This document shows, piece after piece, positions 1 through 7,301 of a stretch of 8,159 nt of DNA. This stretch comes from Magnetococcales bacterium (GTDB lineage Bacteria; Pseudomonadota; Magnetococcia; Magnetococcales; DC0425bin3), in NCBI GenBank assembly GCA_015229045.1, contig JADGCJ010000148.1, forward strand, positions 1 to 8,159. Direction: 5' to 3'. Made by a program: the position numbers and the translations under genes. The number at the start of each line of letters is the position of its first letter. The stretch's first letter is position 1. The notes under the pieces are model-generated. The model worked only from the letters and a program-made list of their open reading frames with translations. It was not told the origin of the DNA and did not search any database.

Positions 1-33
1 GAGGACATCCTGACCATGAAAAAGGCTGCATAA
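1..33 (+). CDS. Possible 3' tail of an upstream gene
   Basis: Reading from base 1 gives GAG GAC ATC CTG ACC ATG AAA AAG GCT GCA TAA, a ten-residue tail (EDILTMKKAA) ending in a stop. It may be the end of a gene that begins left of the window, but ten codons are not enough to identify it or even to prove it is coding. The reverse strand is also open through part of this stretch. Confidence 0.2.
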   Translation, partial: EDILTMKKAA

Positions 34-323
34 AGGCAAGAATTTCGTCGGATAGGCTTGCCTCGTGACTGGGGTTGGAACGGTAGGCACCCAGTGCCGA
101 GAATACCTATTGAAAAAAGAATGGTGGACCAAGAGCTACGCCGAACGGAAAATTCTCTGCTCGGTCCGACTCCCAAGGAGGAGAATAGTCCAATTCCCGC
201 CCGGCAGGCAAGCGGAATCACCATCCTTCCTTGTCGAGCAATTTCATGAAGTTGCGCACCATGCGAGAATCTTTCCCAAACTGGTCACACCCCAGTCAGC
301 ACATCAAAATCCCAATGTTTCTC
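34..323. other. Left flank with no recognisable gene
   Basis: I see no convincing gene here. The plus-strand frames that cross it have no recognisable motif. Two small hairpin-capable inverted repeats occur: AGGCAAG (34-40) with CTTGCCT (57-63), and GGCAC (86-90) with GTGCC (94-98). Neither is followed by a T-run on its likely transcribed strand, so I do not call terminators. A minus-strand open stretch at 218-295 ends in MVRNFMKLLDKEGW and then a stop. It looks protein-like but is cut at both ends by stops, so it could be a gene remnant. The stretch is best read as junction sequence between an unseen left neighbour and the ietAS operon. Confidence 0.5.
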
Positions 324-352
324 TTGACATTCGCAGCAAAATTTTTTATTTT
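324..352 (+). promoter_or_regulatory. Probable sigma70 promoter of the ietAS operon
   Basis: A perfect -35 TTGACA (324-329) is followed by a 17-base spacer and a -10 TATTTT (347-352, four of six consensus bases). Transcription would start at about 358-360. This leaves roughly 30 bases of leader before the ATG at 390, but almost none before the in-frame ATG at 369. It is the only near-consensus promoter I could find upstream of the operon. Confidence 0.6.
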
Positions 353-354
353 GC
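336..354. promoter_or_regulatory. Inverted repeat over the -10 box, possible operator
   Basis: The arms GCAAAAT (336-342) and ATTTTGC (348-354) are perfect 7-base inverted repeats around a 5-base T centre. The repeat covers the -10 element of the promoter. Such placement suits a repressor site, and toxin-antitoxin-like operons are often autoregulated, but no regulator is visible in the window. AT-rich repeats of this size can also arise by chance. Confidence 0.35.
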
Positions 355-389
355 CAGATGGATAGACAATGTGTCAAGTGAGACGTGAA

Positions 390-1388
390 ATGGCTAGTGC
401 AGAACAAATCAAGGCTCTGCTCAAATCGCACATCGATGGCGATGACGTCCACTTTTTCTCTGTTGCCATGCAGGTTGCGGCCCATGAGGCAAAGCTCGGT
501 CATGGGAAACTGGCCGATGAACTTAGGGTTATGGTTGACACCGCGAAATCGCGACGCAGTGCCGATGCTAACTCCAGAAAGCCGATTCCGATCAACCAGC
601 CGCGTGGCGAGTTGGTCAATCTGCTTGAAGTCTCTTACCCCGCTTCTAGACTTGCCAATATGATTCTGGACGAGATGGTCTGGGATCGACTCACCAGGAT
701 TATTAGAGAGCAAAAAAACGTTGCTAAAATCCAGGAGCATGGACTAGCCCCTAGGCGTAAAATCCTTTTGGTCGGCCCTCCAGGAACAGGAAAGACCATG
801 ACAGCGTCTGTCTTGGCTGGAGAACTTGGAATTCCTCTGTTTTTAGTCACACTGGATGCGCTGATCACCAAATATATGGGAGAAACGGCTGCGAAACTTC
901 GTCAGGTGTTTGATGCCATCTCAACCATGCGTGGCATTTATTTTTTCGATGAGTTCGATGCCATTGGGTCGCAACGGGGTTTGGCCAATGATATTGGCGA
1001 GATCCGTCGGGTTCTTAACAGCTTCTTGCAGATGCTAGAGCAAGATAATTCGCACAGTGTCATTGTTGCCGCCACAAACCACCCGGAAATTTTGGATTAT
1101 GCTTTGTTTCGCCGCTTCGATGATGTTGTTGAATACGGATTGCCCAACCAGCAACAGATCATTCTGACGTTAAAATCTCGTCTGGTTAATTTTAAACTGG
1201 ACAGGATTCTATGGGACCATCTTGCGGAAGTGGCTGAAGGGTTAAATTATGCAGAAATTGTTCGCTCAGTCGAAGATGCGATCAAGGATGCTATTATTCA
1301 TGACAGGGAAATCATTACTGGGGATGATATCCAAAAAACATTGGAAGAGCGCAAGATGGTTCGTAATGGCAGATTCGCTTCATCATAA
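390..1388 (+). CDS. ietA: IetA-type AAA+ ATPase (antitoxin/regulatory half of IetAS)
   Basis: This is a classical AAA ATPase of about 332 residues. A ~100-residue helical N-terminal part (MASAEQIKALLKSHIDGDD, then VAMQVAAHEAKLGHGKLADEL) precedes the ATPase core. Visible motifs are Walker A GPPGTGKT (residues 129-136), Walker B IYFFDEFDAIG (Asp187, Glu188), sensor-1 Asn in AATNHPE (Asn230) and paired arginine-finger candidates in FRRFDD (Arg241, Arg242). There is no signal peptide or membrane segment, so it should act in the cytoplasm. I chose ATG 390 over ATG 369 because the promoter leaves a normal leader and the protein then starts at the conserved-looking MASAEQIK; the SD is weak at both. 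It lies 23 bases upstream of a subtilase gene. In the family, this ATPase pairs with the protease IetS, and in pTiC58 the ATPase acts as the antitoxin. That assignment here rests on gene order and both domain types. Confidence 0.85.
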   Translation: MASAEQIKALLKSHIDGDDVHFFSVAMQVAAHEAKLGHGKLADELRVMVDTAKSRRSADANSRKPIPINQPRGELVNLLEVSYPASRLANMILDEMVWDRLTRIIREQKNVAKIQEHGLAPRRKILLVGPPGTGKTMTASVLAGELGIPLFLVTLDALITKYMGETAAKLRQVFDAISTMRGIYFFDEFDAIGSQRGLANDIGEIRRVLNSFLQMLEQDNSHSVIVAATNHPEILDYALFRRFDDVVEYGLPNQQQIILTLKSRLVNFKLDRILWDHLAEVAEGLNYAEIVRSVEDAIKDAIIHDREIITGDDIQKTLEERKMVRNGRFASS

Positions 1389-1411
1389 CCAGATTCAGGC
1401 ATGAACTTCCA

Positions 1412-3904
1412 ATGGAAAAAGAGCCGCGCCAGCACTTGCTATTGAGCGGATACGCCAAGACTGAGAAGTTCCGCTCCCCGTCATCACCCCAATCCTCCGG
1501 GCCATCCCGCCAGGTTGACCGTGTTAGGCATGGCCAAGCATTGATGAGCCAAATTTCCACTCTCAAAGAATATGCCTCATCTGTGCGCAGAGACCAAGAG
1601 GCCTCTGGTTATGAAATTGACTTCGGGATCCGGATCCAATTCAGAAGCCCACCTGACATTGAGCTTGCTTTTGAGAGTCTTTCCCGTGAGCGTCAAGGCA
1701 TTGAATTGCTCAACGTCAAGCGTGATGGTGATGTGACCTGCGCCACGGTCTTTGTGCCGGACGGCAAAATTGATGTGTTCGAAGGTCTTATCCGGGACTA
1801 CATGGAAAAGAATACTGCTCCATCCAGGAAATACCCTGAGGGGCATCCGAAAAATCAGAACTTGGTTGAGACAATCCAAGAAATCAGGGAATCCGCCTTT
1901 GACTCTCTCTGGACTGATACACCCGATGCCATGCCTCGGACTGACGACGAACTGATTTGGTGGGAAATCTGGTTGCCATTACGAGGCGATGGCGACGCCA
2001 CGCTGAGACGATTCAAAACCCTTGCCATCAGCATCGGTTTTGAGGTTGCCCAGGGTTCACTGCGATTTCTTGAACGCATCGTTCTGCTTATGCGTGGCAG
2101 CAAAAGGCAGATCACTCGCTCTCTGATGTTGCTCAACAGCATTGCGGAACTGCGCCGCGCCAAGGAAACCGCCGAATTCTTCGACTCCCTCACGCCGCAG
2201 GATCAACACGAATGGGTGGATGACCTCTTGAATAGAACGTTCTTTCCAGCAGGCGACGATATTCCCCACATTTGTCTTCTTGATACAGGGGTAAACAGAG
2301 GACATCCCTTGTTGAAATCGACTTTGAACGCCGCCGATCTTCATACCCTTGAACCGGCATGGGGCGTAGCTGACGAAGCTGGTCATGGGACCGAACTGGC
2401 CGGACTCTCGTTGTTTGGAGATCTCACCTCAGTCCTGGAAACCAAGGATCCCATCCAGGTTCATCATCGATTGGAGTCCGTCAAATTGTTGCGGGATGAT
2501 GGCGATAACGACGGACGCCATCATGGCCATCTTACGGTGGAGGCGGTAGCTCGTCCCGAGATACAAGCCGCTCACCGTCGCAGGGTATTCAGTATGGCCG
2601 TGACTGCGAAGGATAATCGGGATCGCGGCAAACCTTCAGCGTGGTCAGCCGCCATTGACCATCTTGCTGCCGACACCCAGAACAACGGCTTGACGCCGAG
2701 ATTGATGGTGGTGTCATCCGGTAATGTGAGAGAAAACAGTGCCTGGGGCGAATACCCCAACAGCAATACAATTGACAGCATCCACGACCCCGGACAGGCC
2801 TGGAACGCGATTACTGTTGGGGCTTATACCGAGAAAGTACGCATCACCGAAAATGCACGGGAATACCAGCCCATCGCGCCGCCAGGAGCAATCAGCCCAT
2901 TCAGCACCACATCGATGACCTGGGAAAAACCCTGGCCCTTGAAGCCGGATGTTGTTCTTGAGGGAGGGAATGTCGCCAGGGATACCCTGGGAGCCGTTTG
3001 GATGCCTAGCCTGAGTCTGCTTACCACCCACCACAAACCAGAAGAGCGGTTGCTTTCCACCACCAACGCCACCAGTGCCGCCACAGCGCTTTGCGCCAGG
3101 ATGGCGGCGCAATTGATGGCGGCCTACCCCAATTTCTGGCCCGAAACGATTCGGGCCATGATCGTTCATTCTGCCCTATGGACGGAAGCCATGCGCCGCA
3201 TGTTTATGACCGGCGGCACGCCGAAGGAGCAATACAGGCGGTTGATTCGGCATTGTGGATTTGGGGTGCCGAATCTTGCCCAGGCGATGTGGAGCGTCTC
3301 GAATTCCCTGACCTTGATCGCCCAGGATGATCTGCAACCCTTCGAGAAGATAGGAAACGCAGTCCCATCGTCCAGGGATATGAATCTCTATGAATTGCCA
3401 TGGCCTATATCCGAGTTGGAACGACTCGGGTCAACCGCAGTCGAAATGCGGGTAACGCTTTCCTATTTCATCGAACCCAATCCGGCGGAACGAGGATTCA
3501 AAGGGCGTTACAAATATGAATCCCATGGACTCCGTTTTCAGGTGAAGCGTCCGACCGAGACCATCGAGGATTTCCGCTCCCGAGTCAACAGGTTGGCGAG
3601 GGACGAGGAGGAAGGCGCCACCACTGGCGCAACTGATCCTGGCTGGCTGCTCGGTCCCCAACTCAGACATCTTGGTTCTCTTCATTCGGACATATGGCGT
3701 GGAGAGGCTGTTAAGCTGGCTCAACTTGGTGTCCTGGCTGTGTTTCCGGCGCTGGGATGGTGGAAAACCAGAACAGGCCTGGAGCGGTACCACAATAAGG
3801 CCCGCTATGCTTTGGTCGTGTCGATTCATGCGCCAGAGGTAGAGGTCGACCTGTACAATGTTGTCAGGAATGAGATCATAGCCAAGATAGCCATCGTTAC
3901 TTGA
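1412..3904 (+). CDS. ietS: IetS-type cytoplasmic subtilisin-like serine protease
   Basis: This 830-residue protein is an S8-family serine protease. The catalytic set is in order: Asp291 in LLDTGVN, His325 in GHGTELAG, the oxyanion Asn438 in SSGN, and Ser555 in NATSAATA. The canonical Gly before Thr-Ser is Ala here. About 290 residues precede the catalytic domain and about 250 follow it, so it is far larger than secreted subtilisins. There is no signal peptide, implying action inside the cell. The N-terminus (QHLLLSGYAKTEKF) and the C-terminal stretch around SLHSDIW and GWWKTR look typical of IetS-like proteins as I remember them. It is co-transcribed with the AAA+ gene upstream. In the known system the protease is the toxic component, held in check or activated through the ATPase; its substrate is unknown to me. 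The SD before ATG 1412 is poor, so translation may be coupled to ietA. Confidence 0.87.
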   Translation: MEKEPRQHLLLSGYAKTEKFRSPSSPQSSGPSRQVDRVRHGQALMSQISTLKEYASSVRRDQEASGYEIDFGIRIQFRSPPDIELAFESLSRERQGIELLNVKRDGDVTCATVFVPDGKIDVFEGLIRDYMEKNTAPSRKYPEGHPKNQNLVETIQEIRESAFDSLWTDTPDAMPRTDDELIWWEIWLPLRGDGDATLRRFKTLAISIGFEVAQGSLRFLERIVLLMRGSKRQITRSLMLLNSIAELRRAKETAEFFDSLTPQDQHEWVDDLLNRTFFPAGDDIPHICLLDTGVNRGHPLLKSTLNAADLHTLEPAWGVADEAGHGTELAGLSLFGDLTSVLETKDPIQVHHRLESVKLLRDDGDNDGRHHGHLTVEAVARPEIQAAHRRRVFSMAVTAKDNRDRGKPSAWSAAIDHLAADTQNNGLTPRLMVVSSGNVRENSAWGEYPNSNTIDSIHDPGQAWNAITVGAYTEKVRITENAREYQPIAPPGAISPFSTTSMTWEKPWPLKPDVVLEGGNVARDTLGAVWMPSLSLLTTHHKPEERLLSTTNATSAATALCARMAAQLMAAYPNFWPETIRAMIVHSALWTEAMRRMFMTGGTPKEQYRRLIRHCGFGVPNLAQAMWSVSNSLTLIAQDDLQPFEKIGNAVPSSRDMNLYELPWPISELERLGSTAVEMRVTLSYFIEPNPAERGFKGRYKYESHGLRFQVKRPTETIEDFRSRVNRLARDEEEGATTGATDPGWLLGPQLRHLGSLHSDIWRGEAVKLAQLGVLAVFPALGWWKTRTGLERYHNKARYALVVSIHAPEVEVDLYNVVRNEIIAKIAIVT

Positions 3905-4001
3905 TCAAGCGCATTTATCGGCAAGGCAAGCATAGATTATCTGTAGTCTGTTTGTTCCAACTGAAAAGATTCCTCCATCAGTGCGTCGAACGCCTGGATC
4001 G
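3905..4001. other. Convergent intergenic gap, weak hairpin only
   Basis: This 97-base gap separates two convergent genes. A weak stem AGATTA (3934-3939) / TAGTCT (3944-3949), with one G-U pair and a TCTG loop, is followed on the plus strand by GTTTGTT. It might help end the ietAS transcript, but it has almost no GC in the stem. No strong bidirectional terminator is visible. Confidence 0.25.
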
Positions 4002-5228
4002 TCAGGTTTCATCTGATCCTTCAATGGGGACCTTGACAAATGGGCAAAGTCGCCGGGCGCAACAGTCGCATGCCAATGGAGTTCTCGCGCAAGCATCTTG
4101 GCGCGCCACTCGATTTGATTTCGAGCAGAACGCATAAAGGGCCTGTTGTACGAGCCTCGGCGAATAGTTCGGCAAGCCAGGATGAAAATCGCTCAGGTCA
4201 AGCCTGGCGGCCTGAAAGCAGAGCCAGTTTTCACGGGAAGAGTAGCTCTTGGGGGCGCTGGTGGGACGCAGGAGATCGATTGCCCGTGCCACGTTCGTAT
4301 CGATGACGACGAGTTCATTGCCGTCGATCCACGGGAACCAAGGCGTGAGTCCAGGGTACAGAACGGGTGTCGACAACGCACTCACGAACATCGTCGCAAG
4401 TTTTCTCCCCACTCGATGAACCTTCCTGAAATGCTCGACCAGGAGCATAGCGCGTTGTGTCGGGGAGGTGGTTTCCTGGTTCACTTCTGCCAAAATCCGC
4501 TTCAAGCCGCCTTCCTGCCAAATACGAAGCCAAGCCGAGGTTGGCAATTTTCCCATATCTCCCATGCGGTGAAACACCTTGGTTGCCTCCTTGACGTGGC
4601 ATGGGATCCCGGGATAGGTGTTGCAGTCGATCTCCCCTCCAAGCTTCGAGACTTGGCATCCACGCTCGAAAGCCTGGGCCGAACCCAACCAGGGGCAATG
4701 GTGGCGAACGATTGAGCGAGTCACGAAATCCAGGTCGGCGACCACGCTCATCGCGTTGCGAGAAAGAGAACGCTGTTGCCTCATGATCGCGACGTCGCGC
4801 AGGGCCTGGTACATCGACAGAGAGATGAAGAGTTGAAAAAGCACTGGGGCGGTTCCGTCCCTGAGCGCCCCGGGACTGACGGCAAACGCGCCGATGCGCT
4901 CTGGATCACAAAAGAACGGGACAGCCCTGGGCCCATGCTCTTGATCAAGGCGGGTATCGATGAACCAACGAATAACAGCCGATAATTGCTGTTTTGCAGA
5001 GTCCTCTCCAGGCTCTTCGTGAGGGTTGGGCGTGGACTCGTCATGCATTGCGTTCACTGGACTTTCCCAAAAAAGTTTTCTGCCAAAATCGATGGCCAAC
5101 TGGCGCGATCTAAATGCAGGTGGAACCTGGCAGTGCTGGGGATGTCGGACACAGAATTCCCGGATGCCGTAGGCCAGGGCATAGAGCCGGAAAACCGGTA
5201 CGTCGAAGGTGCGCCCGGCTGCCTTCAA
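4002..5228 (-). CDS. HhH-GPD / endonuclease III-like DNA glycosylase with Cys cluster
   Basis: This frame gives 408 residues from a TTG at 5228, but that start has no SD and the true 5' end probably lies upstream in another frame (see 5263-5358). The C-terminal third resembles endonuclease III. HRVGRKLATMF matches the helix-hairpin-helix segment with the catalytic Lys (Lys276, numbered from TTG). VVIDTNVARAIDLL carries the catalytic Asp (Asp310). The tail has Cys380-x6-Cys387-x2-Cys390-x4-Cys395, close to the C-x6-C-x2-C-x5-C iron-sulphur ligand pattern of EndoIII, with an extra Cys389. The Lys-Asp spacing is 34 rather than about 18, so there is an insertion around PGLTPWFPW. Family members remove damaged or modified bases, and the Lys implies AP-lyase ability. 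The N-terminal ~200 residues are unfamiliar, and a second Cys-rich patch lies near CPWLG and DCNTYPGIPC. It is convergent with ietS. A role in defence against modified phage DNA is inference. Confidence 0.65.
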   Translation of the reverse strand: MKAAGRTFDVPVFRLYALAYGIREFCVRHPQHCQVPPAFRSRQLAIDFGRKLFWESPVNAMHDESTPNPHEEPGEDSAKQQLSAVIRWFIDTRLDQEHGPRAVPFFCDPERIGAFAVSPGALRDGTAPVLFQLFISLSMYQALRDVAIMRQQRSLSRNAMSVVADLDFVTRSIVRHHCPWLGSAQAFERGCQVSKLGGEIDCNTYPGIPCHVKEATKVFHRMGDMGKLPTSAWLRIWQEGGLKRILAEVNQETTSPTQRAMLLVEHFRKVHRVGRKLATMFVSALSTPVLYPGLTPWFPWIDGNELVVIDTNVARAIDLLRPTSAPKSYSSRENWLCFQAARLDLSDFHPGLPNYSPRLVQQALYAFCSKSNRVARQDACARTPLACDCCARRLCPFVKVPIEGSDET

Positions 5229-5262
5229 CAGGTGCGCAGCCAGGATGTCCAGCTTGATTCCA

Positions 5263-5358
5263 CACGGCGGCCAGCACCACCTCCATGAAAAAGGCTGCGG
5301 CGTTCAGCCAGGACAGCTGTTCCATCCCTCCCCCAGCATCCCAAGGTCTCCCGTTCAT
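5263..5358 (-). pseudogene. Displaced 5' end of the HhH-GPD gene (frameshift near 5262)
   Basis: ATG at 5358 has a strong SD, GGAGG (complement of 5365-5369), at 6 bases. It reads MNGRPWDAGGGMEQLSWLNA and then AAFFMEVVLAAV down to 5263. From there the protein-like sequence continues in the next frame as GIKLDILAAHLL and runs straight into the downstream 408-residue frame. Skipping the single base at 5262 (GTG, T, GGA) joins them into one protein of about 451 residues. The downstream frame is closed by a stop at 5304-5306 on its 5' side, so the shift must fall between roughly 5303 and 5260. Either the gene is broken by a one-base insertion (or two-base deletion), or there is a sequencing error. 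Programmed +1 shifting is possible but I see no slippery motif. Confidence 0.6.
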
Positions 5359-5609
5359 TAACGGCCTCCAATTCGCACCAACCCGTTGAACATCGGTGTG
5401 CAAACGGCTACCATTTCGCCCATGACGCATAAATTTAGAATATCCAACAGGTTTTGGAGCGTGGATAGACTCTCACCATCCCGCAAGAGATAAGGATATC
5501 ATTAATGAGATGAGATGCTTATAAATAATTAACTGCTATTAGCATGTTTCAGTACTCTACGAAATGGCCGAACTCAAGTACTGCAAGAATCATGAAGAAA
5601 GGAAAGGAT
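5359..5609. promoter_or_regulatory. Divergent intergenic region, AT-rich on the right
   Basis: This 251-base gap lies between the start of the minus-strand HhH gene and the chosen start of the plus-strand AAA+ gene, so promoters for both should lie here. The stretch 5490-5545 is clearly AT-rich against its GC-rich surroundings. It includes TATAAA (5520-5525) and TATTAG (5537-5542) as -10-like hexamers, but neither has a good -35 at 16-18 bases. GATAAG near 5489 and CTTAT near 5518 form short inverted arms. I could not define a promoter with confidence. Confidence 0.35.
5598..5603 (+). promoter_or_regulatory. Ribosome binding site deciding the AAA+ start at 5610
   Basis: AAAGGA lies 6 bases before ATG 5610. 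The earlier in-frame ATGs at 5544 and 5592 have no SD, and the residues between 5544 and 5610 (MFQYSTKWPNSS and on) look like translated intergenic sequence. This supports the 563-residue form. Confidence 0.55.
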
Positions 5610-7301
5610 ATGGTCGCTCCGCTGCCGACACAGAACATTCTCGGAGTGTTCAAAGCGCTCAAAGACGACATTCAGACCACGGTTTTGGGGCCGAGGGGCC
5701 TCTCGATCAAGAGTGCTGGGACTAAGGCTTTTGCTCTGAGTGAGCCCGTCAGCGTGGAGACCGGTTTCTGGCAGAACCCGCAGTCGGTCTCAAGCAAGCC
5801 CCCGCGCTGGATCCCGCAGGTTGAAGGACAAACCAACGGAAGCGTGGTCGCACGGTTCGCACTCGACGCGGTCGGACAGCCAATCAGCATGGCCCGAAGT
5901 GTCGGCTACATCAACAACCGGGACGGTTCCTGCGCGGTGTGCGCGTTCCGAGTCAAGCCCGCAGTCAAACCTGTCGACCCCAATGCGGCATGGGAGTTTC
6001 CGGACGATTGGGAATACTTGCTCATGCTGGGGTTCGCTACACCGCTTCCTGCGGGAACCTCTGGAGATCCGCTCAGCGACTTTAACCCGTTGGCAGGAAC
6101 CGTGAACTTCGGCGGTGGTCCCGCCAAAGCAGCATACCCCATCGCTTTTCGGGCACTGGTCAAGGCACCAGTGGAAAATACCGCAGCTGCGGGAACAACC
6201 TACAACGATGTTGGGACGGCCATTGCCCAGCTCGCGGGGGCCACCCTCTACGATGGGATGCAAGACTCCGACCGTGACGCACTGGTGGCAGAACTGGCTG
6301 CGGTGTTCTCGGCCGCTCCAGCGCAGGCCCCTTTCGTCCTTGCCGAAGACACTACTCTCGTCGGCATCGATACGTCGGTCTACCGGCAAATTGAGGCTGC
6401 AGTGAACTCCGGCAAGCGACACATCATCCTCTACGGCCCGCCGGGAACGGGCAAGACGACCCTCGCAGAATATCTGTCCCGGGAGGTGTCCGAGCGTGAC
6501 GACGGCGACGGCTCGTATCTGATGCTCACCGCCTCTTCGGCGTGGAGTTCCCAGGACTTGGTTGGCGGCTACCAGCCACTCGGGGGAGGGGCCATCGGTT
6601 TCATTCCTGGAGCCCTCCTGCGTAACTTCGACAAGCCGGTGATCATCGACGAGCTGAACCGTTGCCCTATTGATAAAGTACTTGGCCCGATGTTCTCCAT
6701 CCTGTCCGGGCAATCCTCGGTTCTACCATGTCGCGTAAACGCAGCCGATCCGGCCAGCCCGTTCCACGTCGTTCATCCCGAACCGCGTCCAGGAATGGCA
6801 CCTCACGAGCACGCTCCGGCACCCGCTTGGCGACTCATCTGCACCCTCAACACTTACGACAAGACGCAGTTGGGACAGATTTCCTACGCCCTCAGCCGCC
6901 GGTTTGCGTGGATCAAGGTCGGGGCACCTTCGAATCCCGATGCGTTCGTCGTCGAGATGGCGTCCCGTCTCGGAGTCGCGGTCCCGGTTCCCGTTCTGTC
7001 CAATCCTGTCGGGGCCATGTGGCGGGCGATCAACGCCGCGCGCGAGATTGGGGGTGCGCCCATCGTCGATTTCATCAGGGCGATGGCGGCTCTCGACCCG
7101 AATGCAGACTTGTTTGCCGTTCCGGCAATGGCTGTAGCGGACTCTTTTCTCTCGGCATTCCGTATGTGCGTGTTGCCCCTGATGGACGGACTGTCTCCTC
7201 GCGAGGCGGCCGACCTCGCTGCCGGAGTGTCCTCCGCATGGGCACTGGACGCAGTAAGGGCCGCCCGGCTCGCCCTCGACTGTGCGGAGTTTTCTGCTTG
7301 A
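5610..7301 (+). CDS. McrB-like AAA+ NTPase with uncharacterised N-terminal domain
   Basis: The protein is 563 residues from ATG 5610, with no signal peptide or membrane segment. The first ~260 residues are a domain I do not recognise; it contains RWIPQVEGQ, ARSVGYINNRDGS and WEYLLMLGF. The AAA+ core follows: Walker A GPPGTGKT (276-283), Walker B VIIDELNR (Asp347, Glu348), sensor-1 NTYDKTQLGQ (Asn414, Asp417) and arginine-finger region LSRRFAW (Arg430, Arg431). The ELNR and NTxD...ALSRRF motifs point to the dynein-related AAA_5 / McrB branch, with MoxR as the alternative. McrB proteins use the N-terminal domain to recognise modified or foreign DNA and the motor to drive a partner nuclease. Its stop overlaps the start of the next gene (TTGA), so the two are translationally coupled. 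Base composition is much more GC-rich than in ietA. Confidence 0.75.
   Translation: MVAPLPTQNILGVFKALKDDIQTTVLGPRGLSIKSAGTKAFALSEPVSVETGFWQNPQSVSSKPPRWIPQVEGQTNGSVVARFALDAVGQPISMARSVGYINNRDGSCAVCAFRVKPAVKPVDPNAAWEFPDDWEYLLMLGFATPLPAGTSGDPLSDFNPLAGTVNFGGGPAKAAYPIAFRALVKAPVENTAAAGTTYNDVGTAIAQLAGATLYDGMQDSDRDALVAELAAVFSAAPAQAPFVLAEDTTLVGIDTSVYRQIEAAVNSGKRHIILYGPPGTGKTTLAEYLSREVSERDDGDGSYLMLTASSAWSSQDLVGGYQPLGGGAIGFIPGALLRNFDKPVIIDELNRCPIDKVLGPMFSILSGQSSVLPCRVNAADPASPFHVVHPEPRPGMAPHEHAPAPAWRLICTLNTYDKTQLGQISYALSRRFAWIKVGAPSNPDAFVVEMASRLGVAVPVPVLSNPVGAMWRAINAAREIGGAPIVDFIRAMAALDPNADLFAVPAMAVADSFLSAFRMCVLPLMDGLSPREAADLAAGVSSAWALDAVRAARLALDCAEFSA

Noticed and set aside
34..63. Inverted repeat AGGCAAG / CTTGCCT as a terminator of the left gene
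   Set aside because: The 16-base loop is large and no T-run follows the stem.
82..107. GGTA-GGCAC / GTGCC-TACC nested inverted repeat as a structured RNA or terminator
   Set aside because: The stem is interrupted by a 5-base bulge, and A-rich rather than T-rich sequence follows on the plus strand.
369..389. Earlier ATG at 369 for ietA
   Set aside because: It would lie about 10 bases from the predicted transcription start, with a residue string (MCQVRRE) unlike the protein start seen from 390. It cannot be fully excluded.
14..5298. A 16-base exact repeat, CCATGAAAAAGGCTGC, at 14-29 and 5283-5298
   Set aside because: One copy lies inside the coding start of the glycosylase-like gene, similarity does not extend into the flanks, and no target-duplication or recombination signature accompanies it. 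Most likely chance, though unusual for this length.
5790..6713. 307-codon minus-strand open frame opposite the AAA+ gene
   Set aside because: It is antisense to a clear Walker-motif protein, has no recognisable domain, and its length is explained by high GC on the sense strand.
6728..7297. Long plus-strand open frame overlapping the AAA+ gene, continuous with the 7298 gene
   Set aside because: It overlaps the conserved AAA+ core (Walker B, sensor 1, arginine finger) in another frame, is rich in Arg, Ser and Gly as expected for a GC-rich shadow, and a good SD/TTG start exists at 7298.
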